The notes beneath the pieces are model-generated. The model had not been told where the DNA came from. It saw nothing but the letters and a program-made list of their open reading frames with translations, and did not search any database. Positions 24,080 through 32,851 of a stretch of DNA of 36,393 nucleotides are shown here, piece after piece. The stretch is from Actinomycetota bacterium (GTDB lineage Bacteria; Actinomycetota; Actinomycetes; S36-B12). The DNA is taken from contig JAFMCH010000015.1 in the NCBI GenBank assembly GCA_017857875.1, positions 1-36,393 of the forward strand, given 5' to 3'. Made by a program: the position numbers and the translations under genes. Every line of letters starts with the position of its first letter. Position 1 is the first letter of the stretch.

Positions 24080-25198
24080 ATGAGTCATAACATGCTGCCG
24101 CCGGCCCCTGTCGTGCTCAATGGCGCACCTGTTGCGTTGGTCGGTCCGGTGCGTATCTATGTCTGTGGAGTGACACCGTATGGAGTGACCCACCTCGGGC
24201 ACGCGGCGACCTTTGTGTGGGTCGATGCCCTGGCTCGAATCCTGCGACATGCCCACCTTGAGGTGGAGGTCACCCGCAACGTCACCGATGTCGACGACGT
24301 GTTGACCAAAGCCGCGCAAACCGCGAACACGCCCTACGACGAGTACGCCGCTATGCAGCAGTACCGCTTCGATCACGATATGGCCGCCCTCGGCGTGCGG
24401 CGTCCCGATCACGAACCGCGCGCCCACCGCCATATCGGCGAGGTCGTTCGACTGGCGCAGGGACTTATCGATTCCGGTCACGCATACGAGGCGAACGGAT
24501 CGGTGTACTTCATCGGCCGCGGTTGCCTGGAGCACAGTGGAGTAACGCAGGAGCAGGGCCTGCAACTATGCGAGGAGTTCGGTGAGGATCTGGATGATCC
24601 CCATAAGCGTGACCGACTAGATACACCTGTGTGGCGGGCTTCCTCGGGTGCTGATCCTGCGTGGCCGAGCCCGTGGGGCATGGGTCGCCCAGGGTGGCAC
24701 GCGGAATGCGCAGCGATGGTGCTGCACAGTTTCGGCTCGAGTGTGGATATTCATGCCGGTGGCAAGGATTTGGCGTTTCCGCACCATGCATTCGAATCAG
24801 CCCAAGCCGAGGCCTTTACCGGGGTCACCCCGTTTGCCCGATCGTGGATGCACGTGGGAACCGTCGGGATAGACGGCGCGAAGATGGCGAAATCCACGGG
24901 CAACCTGGTGCTCACCGACGACCTACTGACCGAGCACCGGCCGGCTGCGATTCGGTTGTATCTGCTTGATCGCCGTTGGTCGCAAGACTGGGAGTACGAG
25001 CCCCGGGCCCTGGTCGCGGCCGAAGGCCGACTGGATGCGCTGTACGCGGCTGCAGGACGACGTGGCAACGACGCTGCACAGGTGCATGTGATGCAGAGCC
25101 TGCTTAACGACCTTGATGTTCCTCGAGCACTGGATATCGCTTTGGAAGAAGGAGGGCGCGCCGCGCGAGACCTGACACACGTGTTGGGACTTGGCTGA
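24080..25198 (+). CDS. mshC: Probable L-cysteine:1D-myo-inositol 2-amino-2-deoxy-glucopyranoside ligase (mycothiol synthesis)
   Basis: MshC joins cysteine to GlcN-inositol with ATP in mycothiol synthesis. The 372-residue product is a class I cysteinyl-tRNA-synthetase fold with zinc-site Cys29 in YVCGVTPYGVTHLGHAAT. MshC has THLGHA where CysRS usually has HIGHA. It continues with GRPGWHAECAAM, DIHAGGKDLAFPHH and KMAKSTGN (KMSKS-like) at 268-275. It is shorter than CysRS because the C-terminal tRNA-binding region is missing, which favours MshC. MshC proteins are usually about 410 residues, so this one is slightly short. Starts GTG 24071 and ATG 24080 are possible. Its TGA overlaps the tetR ATG by one base. 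Confidence 0.82.
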   Translation: MSHNMLPPAPVVLNGAPVALVGPVRIYVCGVTPYGVTHLGHAATFVWVDALARILRHAHLEVEVTRNVTDVDDVLTKAAQTANTPYDEYAAMQQYRFDHDMAALGVRRPDHEPRAHRHIGEVVRLAQGLIDSGHAYEANGSVYFIGRGCLEHSGVTQEQGLQLCEEFGEDLDDPHKRDRLDTPVWRASSGADPAWPSPWGMGRPGWHAECAAMVLHSFGSSVDIHAGGKDLAFPHHAFESAQAEAFTGVTPFARSWMHVGTVGIDGAKMAKSTGNLVLTDDLLTEHRPAAIRLYLLDRRWSQDWEYEPRALVAAEGRLDALYAAAGRRGNDAAQVHVMQSLLNDLDVPRALDIALEEGGRAARDLTHVLGLG

Positions 25199-25779
25199 TG
25201 GGACGCCGAATGGGCGATGATCGACGAGAGGAAATCATCGGTGAGGCTGCGCACTTGTTCGCGCGCAACGGTTTTCATGGCACATCAATGGATGATCTAG
25301 GCACCGCGGTGGGCATGAGTGGCCCGGGTTTGTACCGCCACTTTTCCGGCAAGGAAGCAATCTTGTCGGCGATGTTGATCGACATCAGTGAGCGCCTACT
25401 CTCCGGGGGTCGGCAGCGGGTAAGCGCTCATGATGACCCCCAGGAACGATTGGCGGCCCTGGTGGCCTTCCACGTGGAGTTCGCCCTCGACAACCCCGAA
25501 CTCATCGATGTGCAGGCGCGCGACCTTGATGCGATGACCCCTGACGATCAGCGCACGGTACGGCGGCTGCAGTCGCAGTACGTGGCGCTTTGGGTGGCGA
25601 CGATCGAGCAGATTTGGCCTGAGGTATCAGCCGAAATGGGGCGAGCCGCCGCCCATGCAGCATTCGGCCTGATCAATTCAACCCCCTACAGCGCTCGGTT
25701 GACACGACCAGACATGGCGCGGTTGCTGCAGCGAATGGCCACCGCCAGCGTGACCGCGGTCGCCGAGGCAAGTAGTTAA
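25198..25779 (+). CDS. TetR family transcriptional regulator of the downstream leucine-catabolic operon
   Basis: A 193-residue TetR-type repressor. The N-terminal HTH is REEIIGEAAHLFARNGFHGTSMDDLGTAVGMSGPGLYRHFSGKEAIL (about 9-55), and the variable helical ligand-binding domain follows. The start ATG shares a base with the mshC stop (TGATG), so it is probably expressed from the mshC transcript. An 18-bp near-perfect palindrome overlaps its own stop codon and the putative promoter of the carboxylase operon 65 bp downstream. Control of that operon is therefore likely, with an acyl-CoA intermediate a plausible ligand. That is inferred from position, not shown. Confidence 0.9.
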   Translation: MGRRMGDDRREEIIGEAAHLFARNGFHGTSMDDLGTAVGMSGPGLYRHFSGKEAILSAMLIDISERLLSGGRQRVSAHDDPQERLAALVAFHVEFALDNPELIDVQARDLDAMTPDDQRTVRRLQSQYVALWVATIEQIWPEVSAEMGRAAAHAAFGLINSTPYSARLTRPDMARLLQRMATASVTAVAEASS

Positions 25780-25791
25780 CGATCGTTTACT
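25774..25791. promoter_or_regulatory. 18-bp palindrome, likely TetR operator
   Basis: AGTTAACGA (25774-25782) and TCGTTTACT (25783-25791) are inverted copies with one mismatched pair; the core AACGATCGTT is perfect. The site covers the tetR stop and the putative -35 of the leucine operon. Its length and symmetry are typical of TetR-family sites. Confidence 0.65.
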
Positions 25792-25799
25792 GATTCTGC

Positions 25800-25805
25800 T
25801 AGACT
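25800..25805 (+). promoter_or_regulatory. Putative -10 element (TAGACT) of the leucine-catabolic operon
   Basis: TAGACT is 18 bp downstream of TTAACG (25776-25781), which lies within the palindrome. Transcription would begin near 25812, leaving a leader of about 32 nt that contains GGGAG (25832-25836), 7 nt before ATG 25844. Confidence 0.5.
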
Positions 25806-25843
25806 CTGCGACTGTCCCTACCAGGTGCATCGGGAGATAAAGA

Positions 25844-27451
25844 ATGCCGATCCTGCAATCTTCGATGTCGAGTGACGAGCAAGTCGCCTCAGCGCGCAGG
25901 TCATCGCACGAGGAACTCATCGCTGATCTGAATGATCGAATGAGCGCTGCGGCTCTGGGCGGTTCGCCCGCTTCGCGGCAGCGTCACATCGAGCGCGGAA
26001 AACTGCTGCCTCGCGATCGCGTCAACACCCTGGTTGACCCCGGCACTGCCTTCTTGGAATTCTCGCCGTTGGCAGCTGATGGCGTCTATGAAGACCAGGT
26101 GCCGGGCGCCGGAATCATCACCGGTATTGCTCAGATCAACGAACGCCTGTGCGTGATCATCGCGAACGACGCCACCGTGAAGGGGGGCACCTACTTTCCC
26201 TTGACGGTAAAGAAACATCTCCGTGCCCAAGAGATCGCTCGGGAAAACTCTTTGCCGTGCGTTTACCTGGTTGATTCTGGTGGAGCGTTTCTCCCGCGCC
26301 AGGATGAGGTTTTCCCTGATCGCGAACACTTCGGGCGCATTTTCTTCAACCAGGCCACTATGTCCGCTGAGGGAATCCCGCAAATCGCCGCGGTGATGGG
26401 CTCGTGCACGGCCGGTGGCGCGTACGTGCCGGCGATGAGCGATGAGGCGGTGATCGTGCGAGATCAGGGCACGATCTTCCTGGGCGGTCCACCTCTGGTC
26501 AAGGCAGCCACCGGAGAGATCGTCACCCCCGAAGAGTTAGGTGGCGGTGACGTGCACAGTCGAGTCAGTGGAGTGACCGATCACCTAGCCGATGACGACG
26601 CGCATGCACTTCGGATCGTGCGCGACATCATCGCCACCCTGCCCGCGCCCGCATCCGCGCCCTGGCAGGTGCTCACTCCTCGGCCACCGCTCCACGATGT
26701 CCAAGAATTGCTCGAGGTGGTTCCCGCCGACACGCGCACGCCGTATGACGTTCGAGACGTCATCGCACGCATTGTTGACGGTAGTGAGTTTCACGAATTC
26801 AAGGAGAACTACGGCGCCACCCTCGTGACCGGCTTTGCACATATCGATGGTCACCCGGTGGGCATCATCGCTAATAACGGAATCTTGTTCAGTGAGTCGG
26901 CACTCAAGGGAGCACACTTCATTCAGTTATGCGATCAGCGCAAAATTCCCCTCGTGTTCCTGCAAAACATCTCCGGCTTCATGGTCGGTCGCGATTACGA
27001 GGCGGGCGGCATCGCCAAGAACGGCGCCAAAATGGTCACCGCCGTGGCCTGTGCCCGCGTGCCCAAACTGACCGTGGTCATCGGCGGATCATTCGGCGCC
27101 GGTAATTATTCGATGTGCGGGCGCGCGTATTCTCCGCGTTTTCTGTGGATGTGGCCCAATGCGCGCATTTCGGTGATGGGCGGTGACCAAGCAGCTGCGG
27201 TGTTGTCGACCGTGCGGCGTGATCAGCGGGAAGCGGCTGGTGATAAGTGGAGTGCGGCGGAAGAAGAAGCGTTCAAGGCGCCAATTCGTGCACAGTATGA
27301 GGAGCACGGAAACCCCTACTACGCAACGGCTCGACTATGGGACGACGGAATTATCGACCCTCGAGACACGCGCCGCGTGCTCGGATTAGGTCTTGCTGCT
27401 GCTGCCCAGGCACCACTATCGCCGGTTTCCTACGGCATCTTCCGGATGTGA
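25844..27451 (+). CDS. accD1: Acyl-CoA carboxylase carboxyltransferase (beta) subunit, methylcrotonyl-CoA carboxylase type
   Basis: The beta subunit moves CO2 from carboxybiotin to 3-methylcrotonyl-CoA, giving 3-methylglutaconyl-CoA in leucine breakdown. The 535-residue product has both crotonase-like halves. The first has [45 protein letters not shown] and [16 protein letters not shown], with [18 protein letters not shown] at the acyl-CoA site. The second has [43 protein letters not shown], and [33 protein letters not shown] at the biotin site. The [21 protein letters not shown] and [10 protein letters not shown] blocks favour methylcrotonyl- over propionyl-CoA carboxylase. ATG 25844 has GGGAG upstream. 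Its stop overlaps the next start (TGATG). Confidence 0.92.
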   Translation: MPILQSSMSSDEQVASARRSSHEELIADLNDRMSAAALGGSPASRQRHIERGKLLPRDRVNTLVDPGTAFLEFSPLAADGVYEDQVPGAGIITGIAQINERLCVIIANDATVKGGTYFPLTVKKHLRAQEIARENSLPCVYLVDSGGAFLPRQDEVFPDREHFGRIFFNQATMSAEGIPQIAAVMGSCTAGGAYVPAMSDEAVIVRDQGTIFLGGPPLVKAATGEIVTPEELGGGDVHSRVSGVTDHLADDDAHALRIVRDIIATLPAPASAPWQVLTPRPPLHDVQELLEVVPADTRTPYDVRDVIARIVDGSEFHEFKENYGATLVTGFAHIDGHPVGIIANNGILFSESALKGAHFIQLCDQRKIPLVFLQNISGFMVGRDYEAGGIAKNGAKMVTAVACARVPKLTVVIGGSFGAGNYSMCGRAYSPRFLWMWPNARISVMGGDQAAAVLSTVRRDQREAAGDKWSAAEEEAFKAPIRAQYEEHGNPYYATARLWDDGIIDPRDTRRVLGLGLAAAAQAPLSPVSYGIFRM

Positions 27452-29409
27452 TGACGATGACTCAACTGCGCAACATCCGGTCAGTGCTGGTGGCGAATCG
27501 CGGGGAGATCGCCGTTCGCGTCATGCGCACCTTGGCCCGCCTGGACGTACGCAGCGTTGCCGTCTACAGCGATGCTGATGCCGAGGCCCTGCACGTGGCC
27601 ATCGCCGATAGCGCGGTCTATCTGGGCCCGACCGCCGCGCAAGACAGCTATCTCAACGTTGACCGCGTCATATCCGCTGCATTAGCAAGTGGGGCCGATG
27701 CTATTCATCCCGGTTACGGTTTCCTGTCGGAAAATACTCGGCTTGCGCAAGCGTGTGTCGATAACGGCATCGTCTTTATTGGGCCACCCGCGGCTGTCAT
27801 TGAGCAGATGGGCGACAAGATCCAAGCAAAGGTGACGGCCATTGAGGCGGGAGTGCCGGTCGTCCCGGGTAGACATGACCCGGCGATGTCGGACGCTCAG
27901 GTGACCGAGGCGGTGCTGGCGATCGGTTTTCCATCGCTGCTCAAGCCCTCTGCCGGCGGGGGTGGCAAAGGCATGCGGATTATTCGCACATCTGATGAGA
28001 TCGCCGGTGCGATCGAGTCTGCTCGCCGAGAGTCCCTCGGGGCTTTTGGTGATGACACACTCTTGGTTGAGCGGTTCGTCGACCAACCCCGACATATCGA
28101 GGTGCAGGTGTTGGCCGATACGCACGGCAATGTGGTGCACCTGGGAGAGCGTGAGTGCAGTCTGCAGCGACGGCACCAGAAGGTCATCGAGGAATCCCCG
28201 TCGCCGCTGCTGGATGATCATGCGCGACAAGCGATCTGCGCTGCCGCGGTGCGACTAGCACAATCGGTGAATTACGTGGGTGCGGGCACGGTCGAGTTCG
28301 TGGTGCCGGCATCTGCCCCCATGGATTTCGCCTTTTTGGAGATGAACACGCGTCTGCAGGTGGAGCACCCGGTCACCGAGGCAGTCACCGGCATTGATCT
28401 GGTGGCTGAGCAGATTCGTATTGCCGATGGTCAACCACTTGGCTACGACCAAGGTGACATCCACTTCTGCGGGGTGGCCATCGAGGCACGTATCTACGCC
28501 GAGGACCCGCTGCGTGAATCATTGCCCACCGGTGGGCTCATTGAGGTGTGGGAGGAACCCGAGGGTATTCGGGTGGACTCCGGGGTGCGCGCAGGTGACA
28601 TCGTGACCTCGCATTACGACCCGATGCTGGCCAAGGTGATCTCCGCGGGGGCCGATCGGACGATTGCCATGCGCACTCTCGCGTCAGCACTGTCGTCGAT
28701 GGTGATCTTTGGTGTCGTGACGAACGTTGATTATCTCCGGCAGATTCTGGCCGATGAACGAGTGCAGGCTGGTGATCTGGACACCAATTTGTTGTCCTTG
28801 ATCACGGCTGAAAGTTTATGGGAAGCAACGGGTCCGCCACCGATGGCCGCCGCCGCCATCGTTAATGTCGTGCGCTCAAGTCTGCCGATGGATTCCGATG
28901 TGTGGTCTCGTCGAGATGGTTGGCGAATCGGCGCCGAAGAACCACTGCGGATTGACTGGACTGAGTCAGGCAGCACGTGGCCGCTAGCCGCCCTTGCCGA
29001 CGATCCGGGTGAAGCGATTGATGATGATGCAACGATCTGGCTCGATGGTGACGCGATGTGGTTTCACTCCCCGGGTCAGGGCATCCACCGAGGACACGTC
29101 AGTTGGCCGATTGATCGCCGGCTGCGCCAACCCGCACATACTGCTGGTCAGACTGGGATCTGGACAGCGCGCAGCCCGATGCCGGGCATGATCGTGAACA
29201 TGGGTGTGTCGGTAGGTGATCGAGTCGAGGCCGGGCACACGTTGGTCTCGGTGGAGGCGATGAAGATGGAACACGCGGTGCGGGCGCCCGGTTCGGGTGT
29301 CGTGCAGGCCATTGATGTTGCGGTTGGCCAACAGGTCACCTTGGATCAGCAGTTGGTTGAGATCGCGTTAGGTGACGATGACGAGGGCGGCAGCCACGAT
29401 GACCAGTGA
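27451..29409 (+). CDS. accA1: Acyl-CoA carboxylase biotin carboxylase/biotin carrier (alpha) subunit, methylcrotonyl-CoA carboxylase type
   Basis: A 652-residue biotin enzyme. The N-terminal biotin carboxylase domain begins IRSVLVANRGEIAVRVMRTL, has the ATP-grasp loop KPSAGGGGKGMRII, ERECSLQRRHQKVIEE, and EMNTRLQVEHPVTEAVTGIDLV. A central linker follows, and the C-terminal biotinyl domain has MPGMIV and EAMKMEH, with the biotinylated Lys at about 605. ATG 27451 (MTMTQ) shares a base with the beta-subunit stop; ATG 27457 is also possible. The upstream in-frame stretch from 27337 lies inside the beta gene and is not real N-terminus. It works with the preceding subunit. Its last 11 nt overlap the lyase gene. 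Confidence 0.93.
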   Translation: MTMTQLRNIRSVLVANRGEIAVRVMRTLARLDVRSVAVYSDADAEALHVAIADSAVYLGPTAAQDSYLNVDRVISAALASGADAIHPGYGFLSENTRLAQACVDNGIVFIGPPAAVIEQMGDKIQAKVTAIEAGVPVVPGRHDPAMSDAQVTEAVLAIGFPSLLKPSAGGGGKGMRIIRTSDEIAGAIESARRESLGAFGDDTLLVERFVDQPRHIEVQVLADTHGNVVHLGERECSLQRRHQKVIEESPSPLLDDHARQAICAAAVRLAQSVNYVGAGTVEFVVPASAPMDFAFLEMNTRLQVEHPVTEAVTGIDLVAEQIRIADGQPLGYDQGDIHFCGVAIEARIYAEDPLRESLPTGGLIEVWEEPEGIRVDSGVRAGDIVTSHYDPMLAKVISAGADRTIAMRTLASALSSMVIFGVVTNVDYLRQILADERVQAGDLDTNLLSLITAESLWEATGPPPMAAAAIVNVVRSSLPMDSDVWSRRDGWRIGAEEPLRIDWTESGSTWPLAALADDPGEAIDDDATIWLDGDAMWFHSPGQGIHRGHVSWPIDRRLRQPAHTAGQTGIWTARSPMPGMIVNMGVSVGDRVEAGHTLVSVEAMKMEHAVRAPGSGVVQAIDVAVGQQVTLDQQLVEIALGDDDEGGSHDDQ

Positions 29410-30358
29410 CGACAATACGACTGGTAGCAACGTGCCAGAGATGTTTCGTTCGCTGCCCAATCGCATCCGAATCTGGGAGGTCGGACCTCGCGATGGGCTG
29501 CAAAACGAAGCGACTGCAGTGTCGACAGAGATCAAGTTGGAGTTCATAGACCGACTCGCCGACGCTGGCCTGAGCGTGATTGAGGCGACCAGTTTTGTGC
29601 ATCCGACATGGGTACCTCAGTTGGCAGACGCTGATGCACTATTCGCCGCGCTGAATCAGCGTGCTGGAGTGGTCTACCCGGTACTGGTTCCCAATGAGCG
29701 CGGTCTGCAGAGGGCACTTGTGGTGGGTGCCTCTGACGTTGCGGTATTTGCCAGCGCGACGGAGACCTTCGCCCGTAAGAACCTCAATCGCACCTACGAC
29801 GAGCAGTGGGCGATGTTTGAACCCGTGGTGGCACAGGCGCGCGCCGAGGGTTTGACGGTGCGGGGTTACCTGTCTATGTGTTTCGGTGATCCGTGGGAAG
29901 GATCGGTTGCGCCAGCACGCGTTGTCGATGCCGTGCAACATCTACGTGATCTTGGCTGCGGCGAGATCAGCCTGGGCGACACGATTGGTGTCGGTACTCC
30001 CGTTCAAGTGGCCGCCGTCATCACTGAGATTGCTGAGGCAGGAGTTCCGATTGAGTCTCTGGCCATTCATTGCCATGACACCTACGGTCAAGCACTCGCA
30101 AATACCGTGGCAGCTATTTGCGCTGGAGTGACGACGGTGGACGCATCAGCCGGCGGTCTTGGCGGTTGCCCCTATGCGCACTCAGCTACCGGGAATCTGG
30201 CAACGGAGGATCTGGTCTACGCGTTGCGGGGCATGGGAATCGACACCGGGGTTGATCTGGATCAGTTGGTGGCCACAAGCACGTGGATGGCGACCCACCT
30301 CGGGCGCCCGAGTCCATCGCGTGTCGTGCGAGCATTAGCCACAAGTGAGACGCCGTAG
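29399..30358 (+). CDS. Hydroxymethylglutaryl-CoA lyase
   Basis: Cleaves HMG-CoA to acetoacetate and acetyl-CoA, the last step of leucine breakdown. The 319-residue product has VGPRDGLQNE (metal-binding Asp32), ATSFVHPTWVPQLAD, ASATETFARKNLNRT, the HCHDTYG metal histidines, and the catalytic-cysteine loop GLGGCPYAHSATGN with Cys257, the HMG-CoA lyase signature. ATG 29399 overlaps the alpha-subunit gene by 11 nt; a shorter start at 29441 is possible. TIM-barrel length is normal. Position in the operon matches the pathway step. Confidence 0.93.
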   Translation: MTSDDNTTGSNVPEMFRSLPNRIRIWEVGPRDGLQNEATAVSTEIKLEFIDRLADAGLSVIEATSFVHPTWVPQLADADALFAALNQRAGVVYPVLVPNERGLQRALVVGASDVAVFASATETFARKNLNRTYDEQWAMFEPVVAQARAEGLTVRGYLSMCFGDPWEGSVAPARVVDAVQHLRDLGCGEISLGDTIGVGTPVQVAAVITEIAEAGVPIESLAIHCHDTYGQALANTVAAICAGVTTVDASAGGLGGCPYAHSATGNLATEDLVYALRGMGIDTGVDLDQLVATSTWMATHLGRPSPSRVVRALATSETP

Positions 30359-30375
30359 CTAGCCAGGGAGTGCAC

Positions 30376-31530
30376 ATGAGCCATCAGCTTTCGTCCGAAC
30401 TCTCGCAACTTAAGGCGACGGTCGCGGAATTTTCCCGCGACGTCATCAGTCCTGTGATCGGTGATCTCTACATCAAGCATGAGTTCCCCTACGACATTGT
30501 TCGGCAGATGGGGGAGCTCGGGCTTTTTGGTCTTCCGTTTTCAGAAGACGTCGGCGGAATGGGTGGTGACTACTTCGCGCTATGCATTGCGCTGGAGGAG
30601 ATTGCCCGCGTTGACTCCTCGGTCGCGATCACACTCGAAGCGGCTGTCTCGCTCGGTGCCATGCCGATTTATCGTTTCGGGACATCCGAGCAAAAACAGC
30701 GCTGGCTGCCTTCATTGGCCAGCGGACAGATGCTGGGTGCGTTCGGGCTTACTGAGCCTGGTGCGGGATCTGACGCTGGAGGTATGCAGACCACGGCTCG
30801 ATTAGACGGGGATGAATGGGTCATCAATGGGGCGAAGGCGTTCATCACCAACTCCGGCACCAGCATCACCGGATTGGTCACCGTAGCGGCCATCACCGGC
30901 ACCAAGCCCGATGGACGTCCGGAGATCTCCACGATTATCGTGCCCGCAGATACGCCAGGATTCTCAGTCGATCCCGCGTATTCCAAGGTCGGCTGGAACA
31001 GCTCGGATACTCACGGATTGTCGTTCACTGATTGCCGCGTGCCTCGTGCGAATCTCCTCGGTGAGCGCGGGCGGGGTTATGCGCAGTTCTTGCAGATCCT
31101 TGACGAGGGCCGCATCGCGATCGCCGCGCTGGCAACCGGGTTAGCCCAAGGATGTCTGGATGAGTCCATCCGCTACGCCCATGAGCGCCAAGCCTTTGGT
31201 CACCCGATCGGTCACTATCAGGCCGTGTCGTTCCTGATCGCTGATATGGACGTGCGAGCGCACACCGCAAGACTCGCCTACTACGACGCGGGTTCACGGA
31301 TGCTCTCGGGCGAGCCATTCAAACGTGAAGCCGCTATCGCAAAGATTCATTCCTCCGATGCGGCCATGGAAAACTCTCGCTGGGCTACACAGGTCTTCGG
31401 CGGCTACGGGTACATGAATGAATACCCGGTGGGCCGTTTCTATCGAGATGCCAAGGTGCTGGAAATTGGTGAAGGTACAAACGAGGTGCAGCGAATGCTG
31501 ATCGCCCGCGAACTTGGCCTCCCGCACTAA
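30376..31530 (+). CDS. Acyl-CoA dehydrogenase, isovaleryl/branched-chain acyl-CoA type by context
   Basis: A 384-residue acyl-CoA dehydrogenase. It has GAFGLTEPGAGSDAGGMQTTA, WVINGAKAFITNSG, KVGWNSSDTHGLSFTDCRVP, ERQAFGHPIGHYQAVSFLIADM, QVFGGYGYMNEYPVGRFYRDAKVLEIGEGTNEVQRMLIARELGL. ATG 30376 has CAGGGAG 5 nt upstream. Its place between the lyase and ligase genes suggests isovaleryl-CoA to 3-methylcrotonyl-CoA, the step before the carboxylase. However, the canonical catalytic Glu (about 366, in GEGTNE) is present, whereas animal and Liu-type isovaleryl-CoA dehydrogenases have GAGTSE and use a Glu elsewhere. The enzyme may be a broader short/branched-chain dehydrogenase like mycobacterial FadE19. 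Confidence 0.88.
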   Translation: MSHQLSSELSQLKATVAEFSRDVISPVIGDLYIKHEFPYDIVRQMGELGLFGLPFSEDVGGMGGDYFALCIALEEIARVDSSVAITLEAAVSLGAMPIYRFGTSEQKQRWLPSLASGQMLGAFGLTEPGAGSDAGGMQTTARLDGDEWVINGAKAFITNSGTSITGLVTVAAITGTKPDGRPEISTIIVPADTPGFSVDPAYSKVGWNSSDTHGLSFTDCRVPRANLLGERGRGYAQFLQILDEGRIAIAALATGLAQGCLDESIRYAHERQAFGHPIGHYQAVSFLIADMDVRAHTARLAYYDAGSRMLSGEPFKREAAIAKIHSSDAAMENSRWATQVFGGYGYMNEYPVGRFYRDAKVLEIGEGTNEVQRMLIARELGLPH

Positions 31531-31537
31531 CACGTTG

Positions 31538-32851
31538 ATGGGCCTGCTCAACGGCGCCGAGAGGGCGAATGCGCACACGTTGCTAGAGCATCAGCGCTCC
31601 GCGTGGCGTCGACAGGTTGATTACGTGGCGCGGTCATCAAAGTTCTACAGCAGCCTATGGTCGGGTGTGACACCGCCGGAAGACCTTGACCACATCGGGC
31701 GCCTGCCCTTGGTCGATAAGGAAGACCTGCGTGCTGCACAGCGAGAAGTCCCACCATTTGGGTCTTATCTTGCGGCATCGTCATCAATGGTGACGCGCGT
31801 TCATCGCACCGGCGGAACCACGGGCGAGGCAATGAACCTTGCGCTATCGGCATCTGACGCCCGCACGACCGCAACGGTGGGGGCCAGATCGCAATCTGGA
31901 TCAGGATTAGGGCCTGATGACGTTGTCATTCACTGTCTCAACTACCAGTTATGGATGGGCGGCTTCACTGATCACACCACGTTAGAGGCAACCGGAGCGA
32001 CGGTCGTGCCTTTCGGTGTGGGCAATCCGAGGCTGCTCATCCGCACCATCCAGGAACTGGGTGTGACCGCTATTTCGTGTACACCCAGTTATCCGGCAGT
32101 TTTGGCACAAGTGCTCGCTGAGGATGGCATTGATCCGCGCTCGTTGGGGTTGCGATTAGGACTTTTTGGCGGTGAGGCGGCGCTGGATGTTCCGGGATTT
32201 CGGGAGCGACTGGAAGAAACCTGGGGAATTGCTGCTCGAAACTCTAACTACGGCGTTACCGATGTTATGTGCAACTTTGCCGGTCAATGCACCGAGCAGA
32301 ACGACCTGCATTTCATGGGCCTTGATGTGCTGTACCCGGAGATCATCGAACCCGAGAGCGGTCAATCCCTGATGTGGGAACCCGGCACGCGTGGCGAATT
32401 GGTCTTGACGCACTTGGAGCGTGACTGCCAGCCACTCGTGCGGTTTCAAACTGGTGACATCGTGGAATTGACGGCAATAGACACCTGTGTCTGTGGTCGC
32501 ACGGCACCACGCTTTCGCGTGATCGGTCGCGCAGATGACATGGTGGTTGTGCGAGGCGTCAATGTCTTTCCCACATCGGTGGCCGCACTGATCAACGGTG
32601 ATGCGGAGCTCACCGGTGAATATCGGATCACCCTGGCCGGACCAGGGCCCTATGACCGTTTATCGATCGAAGTTGAGGCCGTGCACACGCCATCGAATCC
32701 CGAGCAGGCACGCGCACACTACGATCAGTTGGCTGAGCGCATCGCAGTGACTGCCCGACGGGATCTTCGCGTGACCGCACAGGTGACCGTTGTGGCCAAT
32801 GCTTCCCTGCCTCGCACGGAGGGAAAAACCAGAAGGGTGGTGCGGTCGTAG
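31538..32851 (+). CDS. PaaK-like acyl-CoA ligase (AMP-forming)
   Basis: A 437-residue adenylate-forming enzyme resembling phenylacetate-CoA ligase PaaK. The phosphate loop is RTGGTTGEAMNL, followed by VIHCLNYQLWMGGFTDHTTLEATGATVVPFG, CTPSYPAVLAQVLAEDG, LFGGEAALDVPGFRE and NYGVTDVM. CVCGRTAPRFRVIGRADDMVVVRGVNVFP comes next, and the catalytic-lysine tail EGKTRRVV ends the protein. It would make an acyl-CoA from a free acid, ATP and CoA. Substrate is uncertain: free isovalerate or an aromatic/short branched acid fits the operon. ATG 31538 was chosen 7 nt after the dehydrogenase stop; TTG 31514 and 31535 are alternatives. Its TAG shares one base with the next GTG. Confidence 0.85.
   Translation: MGLLNGAERANAHTLLEHQRSAWRRQVDYVARSSKFYSSLWSGVTPPEDLDHIGRLPLVDKEDLRAAQREVPPFGSYLAASSSMVTRVHRTGGTTGEAMNLALSASDARTTATVGARSQSGSGLGPDDVVIHCLNYQLWMGGFTDHTTLEATGATVVPFGVGNPRLLIRTIQELGVTAISCTPSYPAVLAQVLAEDGIDPRSLGLRLGLFGGEAALDVPGFRERLEETWGIAARNSNYGVTDVMCNFAGQCTEQNDLHFMGLDVLYPEIIEPESGQSLMWEPGTRGELVLTHLERDCQPLVRFQTGDIVELTAIDTCVCGRTAPRFRVIGRADDMVVVRGVNVFPTSVAALINGDAELTGEYRITLAGPGPYDRLSIEVEAVHTPSNPEQARAHYDQLAERIAVTARRDLRVTAQVTVVANASLPRTEGKTRRVVRS

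Noticed and set aside
24080-25198. Cysteinyl-tRNA synthetase as the identity of this gene
   Set aside because: THLGHA instead of HIGHA and the missing C-terminal tRNA-binding part favour MshC; a genome-wide search for a separate full-length cysS would settle it.
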